DNA of 64,000 bases from Owenia fusiformis. Lineage: Eukaryota > Annelida > Polychaeta > Sabellida > Oweniidae. The translations under genes and the position numbers were made by a program. Below are positions 1 through 11,639 of the stretch, one piece after another. The stretch spans positions 55,753,885 to 55,817,884 of the forward strand of contig CAIIXF020000001.1 in the NCBI GenBank assembly GCA_903813345.2. Reading direction: 5' to 3'. Under the pieces are notes generated by a model. The model was not told the origin of the DNA, searched no databases, and saw only the letters and a program-made list of their open reading frames with translations. How positions within the stretch are numbered: the first letter of the stretch is position 1; each line of letters starts with the position of its first letter.

Positions 1-3000
1 TCAATTCAAAAATTCAAATAAAACTTAATCCAAATAATATTTTTTGTATTGGTTACCTTGACCTCTTACGAGGGGGAGGAGTCCTTGACCTTGATTTGGA
101 TATAGCCTTAGGGGAGTCTACATGTTTCAGTTTTGGGGGTGAAGCCGATCTGGATCCAGAGCGGGATCTACTCATCCACTTCTTGGGTGGAGGTGACTTT
201 GATCGTGAGCGACTTACTTTCTTCTTAACTGGAGTTCTACTACGACGTGGAGTTCTACTGCGTTTCTTTCTGCGCTCTCTGAAAAATTACAAAACATTAC
301 AAAAATATACATTTAAAGCTGTAATTCTCTTAAAAAGCCAAATGATTTCCAGGATAAACATTGTGTTACTAGTTGCAATAAATATTTGTAGGACATTTAT
401 CAATTGTTGAATCAATCTGTCAAGAGTTAGGTGAAAGCAACTACCTTGATCTGCGCCTTTCCCTTGAACGTGACCTTGAACCTCTGCGCCTAGGTGATGG
501 TGACCTGCGCCTTCGCCTCTCCCTTTAAAATAAAATATTTACCATTTAATACAGGGCGTCTATGCCATGATAGGAAGCAAGTGTAATAGTTCTTAGTGCT
601 GTATCTCACATTTTTGCCTTCAAAATATCGTCAACACACAACAGATGAGAAAGAGATTATAAAAGATTAGAGTACCTTGATCTGCTCCTGGATCGTCTCT
701 TTGGAGACCTGGACCTTCTGCGTCTTGGTGACCTTGACCTTTTTCTTCTTGAAGCACTTCTTGAACGTTTTCTGGACCTAATAATGTAAACATTTAAGAA
801 GACCTAAATCTAATGCTGGCATATAAGGCACTTTCACCACCTGCAATTTGTTTCAGACGCCGAACACAAAACGCTGCCACAAAAAATTGAAGAATGCTGA
901 CTGTGATATATCAGTAGTATATTAAGTAGATGACTTGTGAAAGATGTGTTTTCATTCTTTGAACTACACTTAAAACACAGACAATGCATACTATACCTTG
1001 AGCGCCTTCTTGAACGCGATCTCTTCCTTGATCTTGACCTCTTTCTTGATCTTGACCTTCGGCCTCTCGATCTGGACCTACGAGATCGAGATCGGGATCT
1101 GCGACTTCTTGAAAAATCTGAAAAATACAAATATTTTGAGTTTTTCCGAGTTGACCAATGATTAATTTGATCATTTGAAAATTAAGACGATAATATTTCG
1201 ATAGAAAAATTGCACTTTCTACTTATTTGGCTAAATTGATACACATGTACATTGCCTGTACAAAACAACATGCTGATGTTTTAAAACTCGTCTCCAATTC
1301 CAACTGGAATTTTCCTGCATGCTGACAACAAAGCAAAGTAAAGTTACACACTCATAAAGAGTAAATTCGTAACTCAAGCAGAATGTGCTAGTACCATACT
1401 GATGCATGCTAACATTACACTATCTTTCAAATCCAAATACAAGTTAAATAAAACAAGGCATTTCAGGACAAAATGGCACCACCTGACAATGGAAACAAAA
1501 GTGTGACAATTGTTATGAATTCTGAATATTGAAGCTGACCACCAACTGCCAGTCACAAAAATTGGTGATTAGAACAATATAATGAGATGATAACAATTGG
1601 TGGTGACAAAAATTAGTTTGAATAAAATCAAGGAAGCTCAATTTATGATAATTATGAGATGACATGGAAATAAAAATAAGACTTTTAGTATAACCAAAAT
1701 ATTCAGTACATTGCAAGACACAAAGGCCATATAACATAAGGTATTATTAAATGTGGTACACTTATTTTGACTGTTTTGCATGTTTACTTTCCATTCTTCA
1801 TGATAATAAACTGAATTTTGACTTAAATAACACATACAAACTCAGGTTTCTCACCACATTGGATGCACCCCCCCCCCTAATATAAAGTCTAATTTAAGGA
1901 TACCATAGTCTATTGCAATGAACAGAACCCACCAAAGCCTTCATTGACAAAAATGTATGAAGCACATGGGTGAAATTAATCTTCCTCTAGCTTTGTTATG
2001 TCCTTAAATAACATAATTATATCAATTTGCAGACAGTCATCAGTAATTTGAGGAAAATTGAGGAATTCCTGTACATACATTATGTGGGAATGGCAAAGCT
2101 GCAGAATTTTGTGATGAAATGATAGGATGGAATTGTTGAGGTTTCAAAAAATTTATCGGTGAGAAGCCTGAGAGTGTATAACCTTTCAAAAGCATCATTT
2201 TATGATTATTTCTATGGCCTTGTGAAAGCTATATATTTACCTAGCAGGTCTCGTTGCTTGCCTAAATGAAGGTTTGTGGTAAATGGGCAGACTGGCACAC
2301 TTTGTTAACAGTGTACAACATAACAACTCAGATTGCATATCATTCTCAACACATTACAGAGCAGTCAAATAATTAAGGTGGCTTCTGGTGAAATTAGTAA
2401 CTTGTCTTAACACAAGTAGCCACTTTTTCTCTCTTAATTTGATTTATTTGCAATATTGAAGTTAACAAAATTAACTTCTTTCTTCTACAAGTGTTTACAT
2501 TTGGACACCATCCCTGTGACATACATGTGACAAATGAACTTACTAGGATCAATAGCGGCTGCGATAAGAGAGTGGGCATCTTTCACTTTCTTAAGAGCAT
2601 CTTCGATCTCCTTAGCTGAACTAGCATTGTTGCTAGAGGGCTTTGAAATGGCAGACATTGAATGGGACACCCTGGAAACATACATTATAATTGTTAGACA
2701 TGTATTTATGGAATTGTTTATCAGGACATTGTAATATAATATAAAAAACTAAATCGCTTAAATCAATTTGAATCGCTAAATAGTGTAAAGTGTATAGTTA
2801 CTAGAGATTTAGCAATAAAAATAGCATTTAGAAGCACATTACAAAGAGAGTAAATGTATTCTATTGATTCAAGTCTAGTGACTCATTTTTAAGGCTGGGT
2901 ATGTACTTGCATTGCACTCCTTTGTACCTACAGTAGGGGCCTGCTATGATTACCACAATGGATTAAGGAATGCTGGGTATGTACTTGCATTGCACTCCTT

Positions 3001-6000
3001 TGTACCTACAGTAGGGGCCTGCTATGGTTACCACAATGGATTAAGGAATGCTGGGTATGTACTTGCATTGCACTCCTTTGTACGTACAGTAGGGGCATGC
3101 TATGATTACCACAATGGATTAAGGAATGCTGGGTATGTACTTGCATTGCACTCCTTTGTACGTACAGTAGAGGCATGCTATAATTACCACAATGGATTAA
3201 GGAATACTGGGCATGTACTTGCATTGCACTCCTTTGTACGTACAGTAGAGGCATGCTATAATTACCACAATGGATTAAGGAATACTGGGCATGTACTTGC
3301 ATAGCACTCCTTTGTACGTACAGTAGAGGCATGCTATAATTACCACAATGGATTAAGGAATACTGGGCATGTACTTGCATTGCACTCCTTTGTACTTACT
3401 GTAGGGGTCTGCTTTGGAACATAACACCATTATATGTAAGTGCAGTAGCCACACTGGGCTGCTCTGAGAATTCCACATATGCAAATCTTGTAGGTAGATT
3501 CTCATCTCCAGCCATTCTCACATATTTCACCTCTCCAACTTGTGTGAAGAAGCTCAAAAGCTGCTCTGATGTTACCTGGAATGAAGAATCATATCAGAGG
3601 TTTCATTAGCAGAACTTAATTCGATCAGGTTGGTTTTTTTAAATATCATGTTGTTTCAATAAATTTTGCAACCGCCTCCATGTTAATATTACTATTGCAA
3701 ATTCTCATGATATCCCTGAATATATAAATACATTTGATCAAAACATCAATTCTAGCATTTTCAGTAATGTGAAATAGTTGTTTTTCTGGTTTATTAGAAT
3801 TATTACAAAAAACCTCAAAAATATGATTCATGGCAAACATATAGACATGGATTTTATTTTGCCATGGGGGCCATTGCAAAAGACGTGCATCACTTCCTAT
3901 TTTTTGATCTTTTAGCAAAAGTCATGAAACTCTATAATCTGCACCACAAATCATATCAAAGAACCTAAGTGTTTATTCCATTTATAGAGAATGTTCTTAC
4001 GGTTGGTCCGAGATTGCCAACATATATGGTACACCTTATCTCCTCTATCTTGGCTGGGTCTGTTGTGATTGGGAGTGAGGGGTAGGCAGGCAAGTTGAGT
4101 TGCTTTAGTCGCGGGTCAACTGTCATTATAATCTGACTAGACCCTGTGCCTGCAACCTGAAGACAAAAGCAATATTTGTATTTCAAAATTTAATGGAATT
4201 CATGGCATTTCCTTTCATACATAATAAATGTATAGATAATTTACCAAACTAACATCACAATGAATGCTTAAATACAGAATTATACATTTCTCAACTGTAG
4301 CCATGTATCAAAATCTGATTATGAACTAAGCTAAAAACAATAGGAAATTTTTGATTTAGAATAGGTTCTGTATTTCTGGAGTTATAATCCAAAGTTCAAC
4401 ATAACAGGGATCTTGCAAGTGTGAAGGATTTAGGCCCCAACTCAGGCCCTAAGTCCCACTTCAAAATCAGGTCCAAGTCCCCATTTTGAGACTCAGGCCC
4501 AAAGTCTCAGTTTGTGAGATGGAACATTCAACTTGGAGCTCTCCGGATATTGTACTATAGCTTAGGTGTAATAAAGCTTAGAACTTTACTGAACTAGTAA
4601 CCTTATTTATAAGAACCCCACACTACTAAGGTTGACCAAGATCTTGATATAGACCTTGATATCTGACAAACACATACCTGGTTGACAACATTAGTGGGCC
4701 AATCAGATGTCGAGGGAAGGCGCCCAGCAACAGCATTAGCAGGCGCTGCTACCTGCATAGCTTCCGTTTCACTTGGGATTTTGCCTGTAATTATAATAAA
4801 CAGTAACATGAATTACATGAGCCTGGCCATGGGAAAACTGGTCCTCTCTCAAAAATTAAAATTGTGCTGCAAAGCCAAAAATGTGCCCAAGATTAAGAGG
4901 AAAGTGTGCTAAATTCAAATCTGACTTTTTGGTCTATATATGCAAGGAAAAATGGTTAACACATGGCTCATTTGAAAGGTCTCTTTGTGCTTTTTAAGAT
5001 AAACAAAAAAATTAATATTGAAAAAAAATCCCTTTTCCTGTGGCTCTAAACTATATTGTTAATTATATTAGTCTGTAATTCAGGCAATTTTAAGGCAGAA
5101 ACAGAAGTATAATGTATTTTAAAAATAAAATATAATCTTAGATAGTTAAAAATGATTTTTAGTATTTCTTACAAAAAATAGAAAATGCATTTTCAACCAA
5201 AATGTGATATATCTAAAATCATCGCTTGAACAAATGAATACTGACCATCAGACACTGGCACAACAATAAGGGCCCTGTCAATAAATACTGTGTTGGTTAG
5301 ATGTAGGGCAACTCCTGCATGGCTGGAATCCTCAAACTTTATGTAGCAAACTTTTGTAGAACCAGATCGATCACTGAAATGAAAACAATAGATTGTACAA
5401 ACAAATGCCTATCATACTATCATGGTTAGCATGCTGATACTCACCAAGAATATCAACATAATTGAATAATTATGCGCTGAGATGCAATGCCAATAGTGTC
5501 AGTGTACAATTTAGAATAACATAGATCCAGTGGTGTCAAATAAGAAATTTATATGATATTCAACACGTGTCTTCTTACCAGTATATGATAGGCCCTTTCT
5601 TTATGTTACATTATGAAATTTAGCCAAACGCAGCAATGAAGACAATATTCTCCACTGTGGGTCATATCCACTCGACAGTAGCCCCAGGCGGATGTAAATA
5701 TTTAGAGTCGAGTGTAAAATTGAAGTGCCTTGCCACATTGTCTAACATGAAAAACATGAAATTCGTCATTTTTGAATATAAATAGAAAAATTCAATTTTA
5801 AGCACTTTCATAAACATATTACTTTGTTTAAGGACTTTTATTCAGAAGAAAACTGTGAGTATACATGTAATTTATCAACAGTGGCAACACTGTGGCGAGT
5901 GTAATTTTTCATCGGCGAGTGCGAAAACACCGCCACTTGACCAAAACTTTGTGATGTTTCAATTTTAGTTTTTCACATGTTTTGTTTACCTTTTAATTTA

Positions 6001-7881
6001 AAGGCTGGTCCTATTTCAATGCATCATTTCAGATATGTATGAATAAATCAATAGGCAGACAATATAAACATAGATCCAGTGGTAGTAGTTCGAGTAGTAT
6101 ACACTATATATCATTAATATGTTTATATGATTAGGACGAATTCAGGTAGAATAGTGACCTAGATCACAGACTTACTGTAGACTTCAAAATTATTTCAGAA
6201 AGATTGCATGTTTGCTTTAATGAAATGATATTAATCTGCCTTGATGTCATGAATATATCAGTCACCACTCAAGTAACCAACAAATTTGAAGAACTCCATT
6301 TGCCACGAATCGATCTTCAATTTACATCGGTACATTGCTACATTCACTATTGTGTTTGGTGGAGTTTCACAATGTAACCTAAGGTACCAAGGGACCTATC
6401 ATATACTGGTAAAAAAGACACATGATGAGTATCATATATATATGAATATGCTCTTATTTTTCAGACTCAAAGTTAGGGCGAAGGGGTATAACATTGATAC
6501 CAATTTGAGGTTTTGACACCTTGTTGTTTATTGATCTAATTTCAGATCTAGGGGGAGTCCATGTTTTTTTCTCACCAAGATCTCGCGAGATTTTAATTCT
6601 TCCAGAAATCAAACATGACGGAAAACAGAATTCTATCTTCTAATAAGTAAGTGTCAAAGTTACCCCATTTCTCAAGTCGACATTATCCCAAGCATCAACT
6701 TTTCAACCCTTCGCCCTTAGACAATTTTTTTGAAATTTGGAATGAAAATATTCAGACTATAGCCCACATATGTTAAAATTTGGGATTGAAAATTATTTGT
6801 TTACATAGGAAGTGCCATTCAAAATGGCCGACTGTTATCCCGTACCGTCCTGCGAACGTCTTATTCTTTTGCCTGTACGATTACAACATGGGAGAATTTT
6901 CTACGCTTCTTACACTTAAGATACCTATTTCAATAGATTCCTTGGTATTTTAGCATTCTTTTCGTCTTGATTGTCTGGGTTTATCGGCAGAAAAAAGAAA
7001 TTTTCGTTTTTGATCGCAATATTTGCGTGTAATATTTAACTTATTTCAACCATCAAATTCTTCCATTTATTGGTTATCCGGGCCACTTCCGGGTCAGTCA
7101 AACGGGGAATCCCCTTTTAAATCCAACCGCCATCTTGGAAAGTGACGGAATATCTCTCGATGAAAAAGAAAAATGTTCCCATTCTGCCGATATACTCAAA
7201 CAATTGTGGATTCAACTACACGAAAAGAATGCTAAAATACCCAGGAATCTATTGAAGTAGGTATCTTCAGTGTAAGGGGCGTAGATAATTCTCCCAAGTT
7301 GTAATCGTACAGGCAAAAGAATGCGCTGGTTACAGGACTATAGTCATGGCACGGGATAAGCCGACTGGGTAAATTAATTTGCATGTTTGTTACTTCCCCT
7401 AGCTTTATTTCCATTTGACAATATGCTGTGTTACTTTTTATAGCATTTAATTGTACCTTACTACTTATTGAATTGTTATAATGCTTATTTTTGGGAAGTG
7501 AAGTTTGCAGGAAATTTCCTGTTTTTTCCCACAGGAGGAACATAATGATCAATAGACTGAATTCTCAGGAAATTCAGTCTATTGGATATAGACTACCTTC
7601 GCCCTTGTGTTGTTGCGATTTTAATCAGTACATCGTGATGTAGAATCTATATCGCCAAAAGTGATTCTGGCAATGCATTGATGGGCAAGATTTGTTTGCC
7701 AAATAGATGTATTTGAAAACCATAGTAATATTAACAGCACCAGGTTAGAATAAGAAGCTTACCCTTCTGGATAAAGAATCACGGCATCTAATTTTCCAAT
7801 GTATCCAAACAAAGTTTTCAGTTGATCTCGTGTACAACTTGGAGCCACGTTTGTGACCTGGATAACTCGCGAAATCCCCAT
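1..7881 (-). CDS. SREK1: SREK1, splicing regulatory Glu/Lys-rich SR protein (3' end outside window)
   Basis: SR-related nuclear splicing regulator. Exons, in transcript order: 7763-7881, 5246-5373, 4678-4784, 4001-4156, 3400-3575, 2544-2671, 997-1117, 676-777, 445-522, 57-278. All junctions are GT-AG and all phases agree. The first 445 residues are visible. RRM1 is encoded by exons 1-2 (starts MGISRVIQVTNVAPSC; contains HLTNTVFIDRALIVVP). A linker has APANAVAGRLP. RRM2 is in exons 4-5 (TIYVGNLGPT, then TRFAYVEFSEQPSVATAL). Exon 6 encodes the conserved helix AKEIEDALKKVKDAHSLIAA, and exons 7-10 encode RS/RSP repeats. The two RRMs followed by this helix and an RS tail match the long isoform of human SREK1. 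SRSF11 is the nearest alternative, but it has one RRM. The start is the first ATG before RRM1. Exon 10 ends at a consensus donor at base 56, so more RS exons lie outside. An upstream non-coding exon cannot be excluded. Confidence 0.93.
2893..3415. repeat. 78-bp tandem array abutting the SREK1 exon 5 donor
   Basis: About 6.6 copies of a 78-bp unit, with unit starts at 2903, 2981, 3059, 3137, 3215, 3293 and 3371. The last partial unit is the 3' end of SREK1 exon 5 with its donor, so the array was built from the exon/intron junction. On the minus strand each unit carries a GTAGGT or GTACGT in place of the real GTAAGT. The period is 26 codons, so frames stay open through the array on both strands (2912-3304 plus, 3006-3380 minus). 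These are repeat artefacts, not genes. Confidence 0.93.
6580..6646 (+). other. Candidate antisense first exon with TCTCGCGAGA palindrome
   Basis: A 12-bp palindrome containing TCTCGCGAGA (6581-6590), a motif known from CpG-type bidirectional promoters, lies 24 bp before ATGACGGAAAAC. That frame runs 11 codons into a consensus donor GTAAGT at 6647. It sits inside SREK1 intron 1 on the opposite strand. No downstream plus-strand exon could be found, so this is only a candidate. Confidence 0.25.
6827..7370. mobile_element. Inverted-repeat (fold-back/MITE-like) element in SREK1 intron 1
   Basis: The stretch 6827-6985 reappears as its reverse complement at about 7187-7370. Shared blocks include the sequence around TTTTGCCTGTACGATTACAA and the one around TTTTAGCATTCTTTTCG. 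Arms are about 160-180 bp with small indels and the loop is about 200 bp. No open frame lies inside. It is probably a non-autonomous DNA transposon. Confidence 0.75.
7551..7583. repeat. Short hairpin, 13-14-bp stem
   Basis: AATAGACTGAATT at 7551 is followed after a short loop by its reverse complement ending at 7583. It lies in SREK1 intron 1, next to the hAT-like fragment at 7606. Confidence 0.7.
7606..7690. mobile_element. Fragment of hAT-like MITE
   Basis: The sequence GTGTTGTTGCGATTTTAATC, followed by ACATCGTGATG and GATTCTGGCAATGCATTGATG, matches the left end of the complete element at 21317. The right end is not recognisable, so this is an older or truncated copy. Confidence 0.5.
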
Positions 7882-8028
7882 AATTCTGGTCCAAAAGATC
7901 CTACAACATTCCAAGGTTGCTTTTAAACTGAGACATATATATTTGATTGACTTATTATGACGATAAAGGCGTAAATAAAACGAAAAATTCGTTTTCTTTT
8001 CACAAAAGCATTAGCCGGAAGCAGAATA

Positions 8029-8042
8029 CGCCACCTGGTGGC
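8029..8042 (-). promoter_or_regulatory. CTCF-like motif upstream of SREK1
   Basis: The minus strand reads CCACCAGGTGGCG, close to the bilaterian CTCF core (CCASYAGRKGGC), about 150 bp upstream of the SREK1 start codon. Assigned by motif similarity only. Confidence 0.35.
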
Positions 8043-11000
8043 AGAAGTGCTGATATCACGAAATACGAGTAAATGATCACGAAATAAATGCTCTGTTCTG
8101 GAACTAATATTGGTATGTTGAAATCCTTATGGTGCTAGGCATTAAATGATTAGCAACTGAATTATGCAAATGAATTGTAACTAGGTATAAAATGGACTGA
8201 TTCATTGTTACATAGAGTAGGGCAATTTTACTCAAGTCTAGCCAATTCTCAATGGTAGGGTAATTTACCTGACCCCCAGAGACATTGCAAGATCGCAGTT
8301 TACCTTTTGTGAGAATTCTGAGGGATTTGAGGAATTACATAACCAGTTAATTGATCTGAGGGCATTCTTTACATAAATCAATGAGGTATAGATTTGTGAC
8401 ATGAAATCATGTTCCAATGATGCACCATATATTCACCAAAGTGGCTGATATGTGTACTGGTAAATGATATAAGCACAAGAATCTTACCTGGAAATAATGC
8501 ATCCAATTTGATAGTGTATGCATTTAAAATGAGTCCAAAGATTAGCATATACAATTAAATGAGTGCAATATTCTAAAGATAAAGAATAGGTACTTGTGCT
8601 TAAATCATTTTAACAGTTGGATACAGAGAATGGGATTGAGTCACGGCCCTGATACTGACACTTGGACAAAATAAAAACCATGAATTTGCATTTCAGAGAA
8701 CCTATGATTAAACTGTTCTATGATTAGACAGAGTGAGCAAATATAGAAGGCAAAGTGGGTTTCAAGATGCAACATCTCAACAGTACCAATACACTATAAG
8801 AATATTGATAAAAATGTACATCTGTTTTAGATTATTGACTTGTGAACTTTATGTTTTTTCAACATCTTGTTTTCAGATTTTAGGAGAAAATATTATGAGA
8901 CATTTATTCTCCAGGTGACAAATAGTTGGATGTTTCAAGCCATCTATTCTCAGTGGTTCAATTCACATAAAACTGAATGTTTTTAGGTATCATTTAAATA
9001 TTCTTTATTATAGATAGCTCTCTATAGATGCATAGTGTAAAAAGAAGTACAGCTTTTATTTTTACACATTTAATCTCGGCACACACAATAATAAATAGTG
9101 CAATTTATATGTACATATTTTACAATTACGACCATAGTAGATACATATGTACAATTCAACAATAAAAAACTACACTTTGTACATGATTTCTAACAAATAA
9201 AACACTTTCCCCTGATTTGTAACATTCTTTGACACACAAGGTGATAATTTACTGTGTTTTGTCACATTATATAAGTATATCTCTAGTCCATGGAATACAT
9301 GAACAATACACATGCTAACAACAATGATTTATAGAAGCTCAAGTTAGTTGTACTAAAATGAAGTTCATACAATAAATTATGATACATTATATGAAATTAG
9401 GACACATTCAATTCATGCAATAACAAATTGCCTTAGGAAAAGACCATTAGATCTAAGGTATCTTTTTGTTGTTAGTTCTAACCTTTTTATTGTTAGTTCT
9501 AGCCTTTTCTGTTAGTTTCAAACTTTAAATTGTTACTTCTAAACTTTTTCACACTTGAGTGGAATATATTTTGAACAACGCCCAAAAATACGTTTATCTC
9601 AACAACTTGATAAAACAAATAAATATTTGTTATGAACAGTTTCTTTAATGCAAGACCTATTCCATCAATATTGAGTTCCAAAATGTTTTTCTGAAAAAGT
9701 AAGGTCTCAAAGATCAAATGATCTGCCCCTAAACTTGAAGCAGGGTACACTAAGTAATGAACACACATCATGTATCCTGTTATGACTTTGCACAAATCAC
9801 AAATCTAAAAATGATTTTGACAATTTTTCTTAATTTCAATTTAAGAATGCATTGATTTTTTATTACACTAAAATATTGTATTGCTGATGAGCCCTATACT
9901 TTCATCCACATATACAGCCATGTTATTCATCCAACCTTGCCACCAATGACAAAGAATTCAGATTGTTTAAGCATAATATTTCTATTAGGGAGATAGCTGG
10001 TCAGTTTTTGGTATTTGCATGAATATGTGCTTTTCCTGTTGGTCTATTCAAATAGTAAAAATGTTGATTTTATCAAGACTAGCAAAACAGCAACTCCCCG
10101 GAGAAGCAAAACCCATTGAACAAATATATTTATCAAATAACTCATTTGAATTGAGCAGCCATCTTGAAGTTTCCTTTTTGACACCCATAAAGCATCAATA
10201 AAATCCTATTCAAATCAACTGGTACTTTTTGAATTGAGCAGCCATATTGGATATTCCTTCTCAAGCAGAGGTCCTATTCTCATAAGAGATTAGCCATCAA
10301 AATTTAGACCAGATCTGATAACTAGCATTTAAAAAGCATAAAAATTTACCTTTTCCTTGAAGAATGGCATCATTTTGAATTCAGTAGCTATAATGGAAAA
10401 CTTTTTTTATGAGTAAAGGTCCTATGTCCCCAAGGCGAATAAAAGAATCCAAAACATAAACTAGTATTTGACTTATCAAATCAAAGATTACCCTTTACAA
10501 AAAATGGCAGCCATTTTGAATTGAGCGGCCATATTAAATAATCCATTTATGCACATAAAGCCAAAAATTTGAACCAAATCTGTCAATCGGAGTTATTACC
10601 TGGTCAGACGAATTAAAAGATGGACAGACAGCTTCTCTATATCCCTTCCAAACTTTGTTCAGTGGGATACTAAAATTTGTATTTTTAAATGAGATATGGA
10701 AAATAAAGAAAGGAGGAATGTTTAAACCCCTAAATCTGACAAGTTAACTCCCTCAGTCAACAGTAGCATATGTGTGTGATGTTTGTAATAAATTCATTGC
10801 ACTGTTCATGATGCCTTGTAATTTTAGAACAAGATTTGTAAACTAATGCATTTTAGTACATAAGAGTTAATGCATGCTTACTCATCGTATAAAAATAAAA
10901 AATAATGAAATATTTGTGACCAAGTTTTTGCCACTTCTGTAAGTTTGAAACCAAGACTAGTCATACAAAAATATTAGTCATTGTACAAAAACATAGCCTT

Positions 11001-11580
11001 ACACTATAAAAACTAGCTCTCCAAAAAGCAAGATTCTTTTACAGATGTTTGTCTTAAAGCGTAAATCGAAATCAAAAAAAGTTATTGTTTAAAAAGTTTA
11101 AGTTTTCTGAGAAAAATGCGTACAAGAAGAGTTTTCATTATTCAAAGTCCAAACACTGTCCTTAATGGAATTGAAGAGATAGAGAGTTAAAAATGTTTGA
11201 AGCAAAATTTTCAAAAAGCATGCCAATGTTTTCCACACTATCCTCATTTATTTTCTAAAAAAATTAAGAACCCTGATTCAATAAAGAAGTCGGACGACGA
11301 AATATCCAAATTCATCTTTTTTTGCCGGATACACTAAGATTCAAAGGATTATTCTTAAATAAATCTAGAAATATTCAATTTTGTTGAAAATTACATGATT
11401 TAATGACGAGAGCAAAGAAAATATTGCAAAATTGTGACAATTTTTGAAATTCTTCTCTATCCCCTCTTTTCCTTTTAAAGATGCTTTATGCCTTTTTGTC
11501 ACCATCATCTTCAAACATCAAAAGATTTTTAAAATCCTTTCTTTTTAACTGGTATCAACAAAATGTTTTGGACTATATCA
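8043..11580. other. Intergenic stretch with no gene seen
   Basis: Between the SREK1 5' side and the long tandem array, all open frames are short and without codon structure. From 10140 to 10680 there are three diverged copies of a motif around TTGAATTGAGCRGCCAT, ending in a GATGGACAGACAG tail, typical of an old dispersed repeat. Part of the interval nearest 14.9 kb may be 3' UTR of the zinc-finger gene, but no clear cleavage signal was identified. Confidence 0.6.
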
Positions 11581-11639
11581 AAGTAATAATTCAAACAAGG
11601 CATTAACATGACAAAATGTCACCACCTAAAACAATTTGG

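Noticed and set aside
834-1130. Arg/Ser-rich minus frame as a separate small gene
   Set aside because: It is SREK1 exon 7 (997-1117) read into its introns. The RS segment is bounded by good splice sites.
2912-3380. 130- and 124-codon frames on both strands
   Set aside because: They arise because the repeat unit is 78 bp, a multiple of three. The repeated peptide has no start context and lies in an SREK1 intron.
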